18,584 nucleotides of DNA from contig CALDOC010000288.1 of the NCBI GenBank assembly GCA_937914675.1, positions 1 through 18,584 on the forward strand, read 5' to 3'. The notes under the pieces are model-generated. The model was not told the origin of the DNA, did not search any database, and saw only the letters and a list, made by a program, of their open reading frames with translations. This DNA is from an uncultured Sulfurimonas sp. (GTDB lineage Bacteria > Campylobacterota > Campylobacteria > Campylobacterales > Sulfurimonadaceae). This document shows, in pieces, positions 14,547 through 18,584 of the stretch (the stretch's first letter is position 1; each line of letters starts with the position of its first letter). Both the position numbers and the translations under genes were made by a program.

Positions 14547-15206
14547 TTATTTATTAACTATCTTATTTAATTCTTCACGCCATTTATATGGATCATACCA
14601 AAAACAGCCAATACATCCACTTTCATCACTTTTAGATTTGCCTCGCCAAGTATTATCACCTTGATACCAAAAATAAATACCTGGAAAATTTCCTCTGACT
14701 CCATCTTTTACACATTTTTCACATTGTCGTGATTTAAGTAAATTATTACTTCTTGTGAGTAATATAAATTTTGATTTGATTTCATTTTCACCCATAGATA
14801 CTTTATTTTCTTCTTCATTACTTTCCCATCTAATTTGTGGAAATTTATGGTCAATTTCTAACTCTTTTGGTGCAAATTCTCTTAAGAATAAAGCTTCTTC
14901 ATTTTTATAAAGTATTTTAATTTTTCTAGCAAGACTCACAGGAATTCCAGTTCTTACTTTTGTATCATCTAAAATTTCTAGCGATTCTAATTTTCTATGA
15001 ACTGTTTTCATATCACAAGTGTCGCAAAATTGAACTTTATAAAAGTTATCTTTATCGTCTTTTGCTAATTGTATACCACTATGTCGCCAGACTTGCCATG
15101 TTTTAGCCTGACCTGATTTTAACTCACACTTTGTACAATGCCATTGTAAATCTTTTAGAATTTCCCAGTCATGATATGATGTTGTAGTTTCTTTAAATGG
15201 ATTCAT
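14547..15206 (-). CDS. HNH-type restriction endonuclease with two zinc ribbons (putative)
   Basis: A 219-residue protein with the features of a beta-beta-alpha-metal (HNH) nuclease. The catalytic candidate is LEIDHKFPQIRW (116-127) with D119-H120, followed 34 residues later by SNNLLKSRQC (153-162), where N154 or N155 and K158 would be the HNH Asn and terminal basic residue. Four CxxC pairs form two putative zinc sites: C24/C27 with C61/C64, and C162/C165 with C198/C201. The second brackets the active site, as in many HNH restriction enzymes. Between them YFW/GD-type residues (177-185) may contact DNA. The start ATG overlaps the stop of the upstream gene by 4 bases (ATGA). It is AT-rich and poor in the codons its housekeeping neighbours favour. 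I infer it to be the restriction enzyme or one of its subunits; the specific family and site are unknown. Confidence 0.75.
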   Translation of the reverse strand: MNPFKETTTSYHDWEILKDLQWHCTKCELKSGQAKTWQVWRHSGIQLAKDDKDNFYKVQFCDTCDMKTVHRKLESLEILDDTKVRTGIPVSLARKIKILYKNEEALFLREFAPKELEIDHKFPQIRWESNEEENKVSMGENEIKSKFILLTRSNNLLKSRQCEKCVKDGVRGNFPGIYFWYQGDNTWRGKSKSDESGCIGCFWYDPYKWREELNKIVNK

Positions 15207-15826
15207 ATCTTCTCTTTAGTTAGCCATATAATATCAGATAGAACTTCTCCCGAGCCAAAATTTAACCTACAAAGATGTTTAGTAGAAAAATTCTTAACAT
15301 ATGTATCTATTGCTAACTTTAACTGCATTATCTCTGACTTCATTTTCCAATGTTGTCTTGTAACATCATCATACAAAATAATAAATAATCTATTTTTTAA
15401 ATGTTTTCTACCTTCTTGGCTTTGATTTTCATAGAGCCAAGTTATTATTTCTTTTTTATGTTCTTTTGCATATTCATAAGATTGATTGAATCCTTTTGGA
15501 AAAACTGATGTTTTATGGTCAAAGGGGATACCATTAATTTTAAAATCTATTAATTTATCATAAGAATTTATATTCGGCTCCACATTTTCGTGTGATGAAA
15601 ATATATCTTCAGCAGCCATTGCTGACCAAAAGTTATACCATCTATTTAATGCATAGTCTTTTAACTGTTGATCAAATCCACTAATCTGTTTCAATAAAGA
15701 TTCGAAACTGTATGTTTGATATATGAAATTTGTATCAAAATCCCAAGAATTAGACTGCTTTCTTCCCCAGCTATATTGATATGGAAGCCTTTTTTTTAAT
15801 TCTCTTTCTACTCTTGGTAAATCCAT
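15203..15826 (-). CDS. Hypothetical protein of the restriction-modification operon, possible PD-(D/E)XK nuclease
   Basis: A 207-residue cytosolic protein I do not recognise by name. Its core, residues 88-112, has two strands, LIDFKINGI (92-100) and PFDHKTSVF (101-109), with D94 and D103-x-K105 in the spacing of a PD-(D/E)XK active site; E73 could be the upstream Glu. The strand RLFIILYD (146-153), then a long helix (162-178), would complete the fold. Residues 54-72 are rich in Trp and Tyr (NRWYNFWSAM). ATG 15826 has an excellent AAGGAG site just inside the end of the methyltransferase gene. The 4-base overlap with the HNH gene suggests equal amounts of both proteins, so they may be two subunits of one restriction enzyme. 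Nuclease activity is inference; it could be a specificity subunit. Confidence 0.55.
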   Translation of the reverse strand: MDLPRVERELKKRLPYQYSWGRKQSNSWDFDTNFIYQTYSFESLLKQISGFDQQLKDYALNRWYNFWSAMAAEDIFSSHENVEPNINSYDKLIDFKINGIPFDHKTSVFPKGFNQSYEYAKEHKKEIITWLYENQSQEGRKHLKNRLFIILYDDVTRQHWKMKSEIMQLKLAIDTYVKNFSTKHLCRLNFGSGEVLSDIIWLTKEKI

Positions 15827-15829
15827 ACT

Positions 15830-16630
15830 TTAAAACTCCTTCTTAAACACAAAAATATATTCATGTTTAAATATATAATAATCGCTATTCAAAGCTCTAT
15901 ATCTCCAAATACCACCGACTCCGAGTTTTCCACGATTGCCTTCAATATTTTTGATTATCGTACCCTTTAGTTTCACCTTGAAGTTTTTTTGAATCATATC
16001 CATGCAGTAAAAACTTAGAGGGACAACCGCACTATCTTTATAAACATCACCAATTACAACGGCAAAATATCTCTCTTTTTCCAAATATTTTAAAGAGTTT
16101 TCACAAACTATTTTAAATTTATTAACAAACTCATCGACATCACTTATTTGAGACAAATCATTATCATTTTGTGTAAATTTGACGATATCCATGTAAGGCG
16201 GATGCATTAAAACAAATTGAACATTTTTTGAACCAAATTTATCATTCGCATTTTTTAAACTTGAGTCTACCTCTTTTTCATCTAATGCGTTACAGTCATG
16301 GATTGAGAAACTGTTTTGATACGACAGATTATCTTGCATGGAGTTATTCACATACTCTATCATTTCAGGATTTATATCAAAGCCTATGTATTTTCGATTG
16401 AGCTTTTCACATTCAAAAAGAGTTGTTCCACTGCCCATGAAAGGTTCTAAAATAGTTTCACCTTCGTTGGTGTATCTTCTTATAAGTTGGTTGGGAATTT
16501 GAGGGATAAAGTTTCCATGATAGAGGTTTTTATGTTTCCCACTTTTATCTCGTTCTTTTATCACCCAAAGTGAATCAGTGTTTATATCTGACTCTTTCCA
16601 ATTTTTCATATCTATGGCGTTGTGTTTCAA
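15830..16630 (-). CDS. DNA methyltransferase, N4/N6-type with HPPY motif
   Basis: AdoMet-dependent DNA amino-methyltransferase, 266 residues. Motif order is X-I-IV: NFIPQIPNQLIRRYT (40-54), the AdoMet site ILEPFMGSGTTLFECEK (60-76), GFDINPEM (83-90), and catalytic HPPYMDIVKF (143-152). HPPY replaces the DPPY of adenine and SPPY of N4-cytosine enzymes, so the target base is uncertain. The C-terminal third includes a VVIGDVYKDSAVVPL segment (191-205), then a variable part likely used for recognition. The start is TTG 16630, supported by AAGGAAG at good spacing; the alternative ATG 16609 has no ribosome site. It lies 21 bases after the dxr stop and can be read from the cdsA-dxr transcript. It is the first gene of the AT-rich restriction-modification block, 3 bases before the next. 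Confidence 0.87.
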   Translation of the reverse strand: MKHNAIDMKNWKESDINTDSLWVIKERDKSGKHKNLYHGNFIPQIPNQLIRRYTNEGETILEPFMGSGTTLFECEKLNRKYIGFDINPEMIEYVNNSMQDNLSYQNSFSIHDCNALDEKEVDSSLKNANDKFGSKNVQFVLMHPPYMDIVKFTQNDNDLSQISDVDEFVNKFKIVCENSLKYLEKERYFAVVIGDVYKDSAVVPLSFYCMDMIQKNFKVKLKGTIIKNIEGNRGKLGVGGIWRYRALNSDYYIFKHEYIFVFKKEF

Positions 16631-16651
16631 AACTAGCTTCCTTTTGATATA

Positions 16652-17725
16652 TTATTTAGAACTTGTTTTTACAAAACGTCTCACTTCCTCATCAATGGCA
16701 AAAACATCGTCAATATTTTTGGGCGTCTCGGTAAACTTCTCAAACGCGGTGATTATGTTTTTGCTGACGTCCATGAAACCTATCTCTTTGTTGATAAACT
16801 TTTCAATCGCCGCTTCGTTCGCCGCGTTTACGACGACTCCGCGAGCGGGGTTTTTAAGAAGTTCGTTTTTTATTTGCCAGATTGGGTATCTTTCCTGAGT
16901 TATCTCGCGAAACTCCAGACTTCCAACTTTCAGCAAGTCCACGTGAGCTAAGATGTTTTCGTCCATTTGTTTATCTAGGGCGTAAGCGATGGGAAGTTGC
17001 ATGCTCGCATGAGCGAAGTGCGCTGTCGTTGAACCGTCTTTGAAATCTATGAGCGCATGGATGAGTGATTGGGTTTCTATGATGGCGTCGTATTCGCCCT
17101 CTCCAAAAAGCCATCTCGCTTCGAGCAGTTCAAACATTTTGTTAACCATGGTCGCCGAGTCTATCGTGATTTTTTGACCCATCGACCAGTTGGGGTGTTT
17201 TTGGGTGTCCGCAAGCGTCGCGTTTTGGATTCTTTTTACGTCCCAGTCGCGAAACGCTCCTCCACTCGCGGTGATAATCATCTTGGAGACGGGTCTATCT
17301 TGAAGCAGGTACCAAAGTCCGAAGTGTTCGCTGTCTATGGGTTGAATTTTTGAAGCGTCTATGAAAGCGCCACTCGCCACCAAACTCTCTTTGTTCGCGA
17401 GAGCGACTCTTTTTTTGCACTTGAGCGCGGTGAGGGTGGGGCGAAGTCCCAAGAAACCTACAAGAGCGTTGACGAGCAATTCGCTATGGGAATCCTCTAT
17501 GACTTTTAAGATGGCTTCTTCACCTGAGTAAACTTTGTCATGGTTTACGTCTTTTATATCTTCTTCATCGGCGATGACGACCACTTTGGGGTTATGCTCT
17601 TTTATCTGCTCGTTGAGGAGTTTTATGTTTTTACCACAAACTAAAACTTCAACGTCTATGCCAAATCTTTTAGCCACCAAGAGGGTGTTTACCCCTATCG
17701 AACCAGTTGAGCCGAGCAGTATCAA
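16652..17725 (-). CDS. dxr: 1-deoxy-D-xylulose 5-phosphate reductoisomerase
   Basis: Second enzyme of the MEP isoprenoid pathway, converting DXP to MEP with NADPH in the cytosol. The 357-residue protein shows ILLGSTGSIG (2-11) for NADPH, ALANKESLVASG (108-119), metal ligands in DSEH (131-134), ASGGAFRDW (153-161), and HPNWSMGQKITIDSATMVNK (177-196). The C-terminus has the usual helical domain ending KTSSK. The start is TTG 17725, directly after the cdsA TAA and in the same frame; no other start would keep the GSTGSIG loop, so it is well supported. GGA occurs about 11 bases upstream. The cdsA-dxr pair is conserved in Campylobacterota. It is followed closely by the restriction-modification methyltransferase. 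Nothing essential is missing. Confidence 0.97.
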   Translation of the reverse strand: MILLGSTGSIGVNTLLVAKRFGIDVEVLVCGKNIKLLNEQIKEHNPKVVVIADEEDIKDVNHDKVYSGEEAILKVIEDSHSELLVNALVGFLGLRPTLTALKCKKRVALANKESLVASGAFIDASKIQPIDSEHFGLWYLLQDRPVSKMIITASGGAFRDWDVKRIQNATLADTQKHPNWSMGQKITIDSATMVNKMFELLEARWLFGEGEYDAIIETQSLIHALIDFKDGSTTAHFAHASMQLPIAYALDKQMDENILAHVDLLKVGSLEFREITQERYPIWQIKNELLKNPARGVVVNAANEAAIEKFINKEIGFMDVSKNIITAFEKFTETPKNIDDVFAIDEEVRRFVKTSSK

Positions 17726-18493
17726 TTAGACTAGTCCACGAAGTAAAACCAACATAATGATTCCGGCAAAAAGGTAGCCGTCAATTCTGTCAAGCATTCC
17801 GCCATGACCGGGGAGGATGTTTCCACTGTCTTTTACTCCGGCCGCGCGTTTAAGCGAACTTTCAAAAAGGTCTCCAAATATAGAGCTAATGGCGACGGCG
17901 AAAGAGATTAAAAACGCAATGCTTAAGTCGACGATTGGAAGTCCAAAAAACATTCCTCCGATGGTCGCCACGGCGACTCCGCCGACAACGCCTTCCATGG
18001 TTTTGTTGGGGCTTGTTTCGCAAAACGGCGTTTTACCAACGCTTTTTCCAACCGCGTAAGCTCCGACGTCAGTGAGCGCTACGACGGCGAGCAACCATAA
18101 AAGAGTGAGAACGCCGTACTCTTGGTACATCGTAAACATAAAAAGCATACCAGCGGTAGGGTAAACAAAAGGAAAAAAATCTTTCCATATGAGGTTTTTG
18201 TTGAAAGCGACGGCGCTCGCGTAGATGACGCCAGCGATAACGAATAGATCGTCACCGTAAGGGTATACGCCAGCTAGAAGCCAGATTCCTATGGCAAATG
18301 GCAAAAGATTGCTTTTTTCCACTTCAAAAAGTTTTGCGGACTCTTGAAACGCGATGAGGTAAATCCCACCAAACACGACCCAGTTAATAAAAAAACTATC
18401 TATAAAACCGATGATGAGAACAGAACCTAAAAGGATGAATCCAGTAGTAATTCTTTCTCTGTTGTTGTCAAATATGGCGCGAGCTCTGTCCAT
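17726..18493 (-). CDS. cdsA: Phosphatidate cytidylyltransferase CdsA
   Basis: Inner-membrane enzyme that makes CDP-diacylglycerol from phosphatidic acid and CTP for phospholipid synthesis. It has 255 residues and about seven to eight hydrophobic segments (about 16-35, 37-50, 63-78, 82-97, 108-124, 129-147, 170-205 and 238-252). The family signature is complete: SSLKRAAGVKDSGNILPGHG (from 212), then GMLDRIDGY (232-240); TSPNKTMEG (160-168) is the usual upstream cytosolic loop. ATG 18493 has AGGAA at good spacing. A TATAAT box lies 30 bases upstream, so it heads the operon that runs through dxr and possibly the restriction-modification genes to tsaD. Its TAA abuts the dxr TTG. Confidence 0.97.
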   Translation of the reverse strand: MDRARAIFDNNRERITTGFILLGSVLIIGFIDSFFINWVVFGGIYLIAFQESAKLFEVEKSNLLPFAIGIWLLAGVYPYGDDLFVIAGVIYASAVAFNKNLIWKDFFPFVYPTAGMLFMFTMYQEYGVLTLLWLLAVVALTDVGAYAVGKSVGKTPFCETSPNKTMEGVVGGVAVATIGGMFFGLPIVDLSIAFLISFAVAISSIFGDLFESSLKRAAGVKDSGNILPGHGGMLDRIDGYLFAGIIMLVLLRGLV

Positions 18494-18522
18494 TGGAATT
18501 CCTAAAAGTAAATTAAGAGTAG

Positions 18523-18528
18523 ATTATA
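18523..18528 (-). promoter_or_regulatory. -10 box of the cdsA-dxr operon
   Basis: TATAAT on the minus strand, about 30 bases before the cdsA ATG, with a T/A-rich upstream region and no clear -35. Transcription would start near 18516, giving a leader of about 23 bases that carries AGGAA. Confidence 0.6.
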
Positions 18529-18545
18529 CCTTATGATACTTTTTG

Positions 18546-18584
18546 TTAAACTTTAATGTCTAGTTTGTGAAGAGGTTCTTCGTC
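18546..18584 (-). CDS. Possible C-terminal end of a further minus-strand gene (partial)
   Basis: From the right window edge a minus-strand frame reads DEEPLHKLDIKV and then TAA. It fits the direction and spacing of the operon, but twelve codons are too few to name a product or exclude chance. Confidence 0.3.
   Translation of the reverse strand, partial: DEEPLHKLDIKV

Noticed and set aside
16631..16660. Attachment-site or direct-repeat border of the restriction-modification island after dxr
   Set aside because: I found no matching repeat near 13260 or 14265, and no integrase, transposase or tRNA gene is present.
1..18584. CRISPR arrays, tRNA or rRNA genes, insertion sequences
   Set aside because: No regularly spaced repeats, cloverleaf-like sequences, rRNA signatures or transposase frames were seen.

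Overview
The window looks like a low-GC chromosomal segment of a Campylobacterota (epsilonproteobacterial) species, most like Sulfurimonas or a close relative. This rests on recognised gene neighbourhoods rather than a database search: recA-eno-small FtsB-like protein-AMIN protein (as in Helicobacter HP0153-HP0156 and Campylobacter), fliQ-murB, cdsA-dxr, a futalosine-pathway mqnD gene, and promoters with TATAAT boxes behind T-rich DNA instead of clear -35 boxes.

Layout. At 1-1294 (-) is the 5' part of mgtE, cut by the window edge. A divergent promoter region (1295-1422) holds a perfect 16-bp palindrome touching the -10 box of a plus-strand operon: a MotA/TolQ/ExbB-type channel protein (1423-2553), a MotB/OmpA-type stator partner with an unusually long coiled coil (2554-3669), and a 51-residue protein (3662-3817). 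This operon meets the recA-eno-ftsB-like-AMIN operon (7089 down to 3819, -) tail to tail, with one base between stop codons. From 7284 to 9232 (+) run mqnD, fliQ and murB, tightly coupled. Minus-strand genes follow: a beta-barrel outer membrane protein (9236-10000), thiol peroxidase tpx (10142-10645) and tsaD (10776-11762).

The region from 18493 down to 10776 is all minus strand and nearly gapless: cdsA, dxr, a four-gene AT-rich block (DNA methyltransferase, putative PD-(D/E)XK protein, HNH endonuclease, Cro/C1-type regulator), a D12-class adenine methyltransferase, a three-module glycine-rich exported protein, and tsaD. I read the block 13262-16630 as a type II restriction-modification island inserted between dxr and the tsaD side of a housekeeping operon, possibly transcribed partly from the cdsA promoter.

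How the genes work together. Most of the window is housekeeping: Mg2+ uptake, recombination, glycolysis, division, menaquinone, flagellar export, peptidoglycan, isoprenoid and phospholipid precursors, tRNA modification and peroxide defence. The two parts that stand out are the stator-like operon with a candidate operator, and the restriction-modification island carrying two different nuclease folds and two different methyltransferase classes. Three gene junctions (2553/2554, 8147/8148, 17726/17725) have a start codon directly after the stop codon in the same frame.
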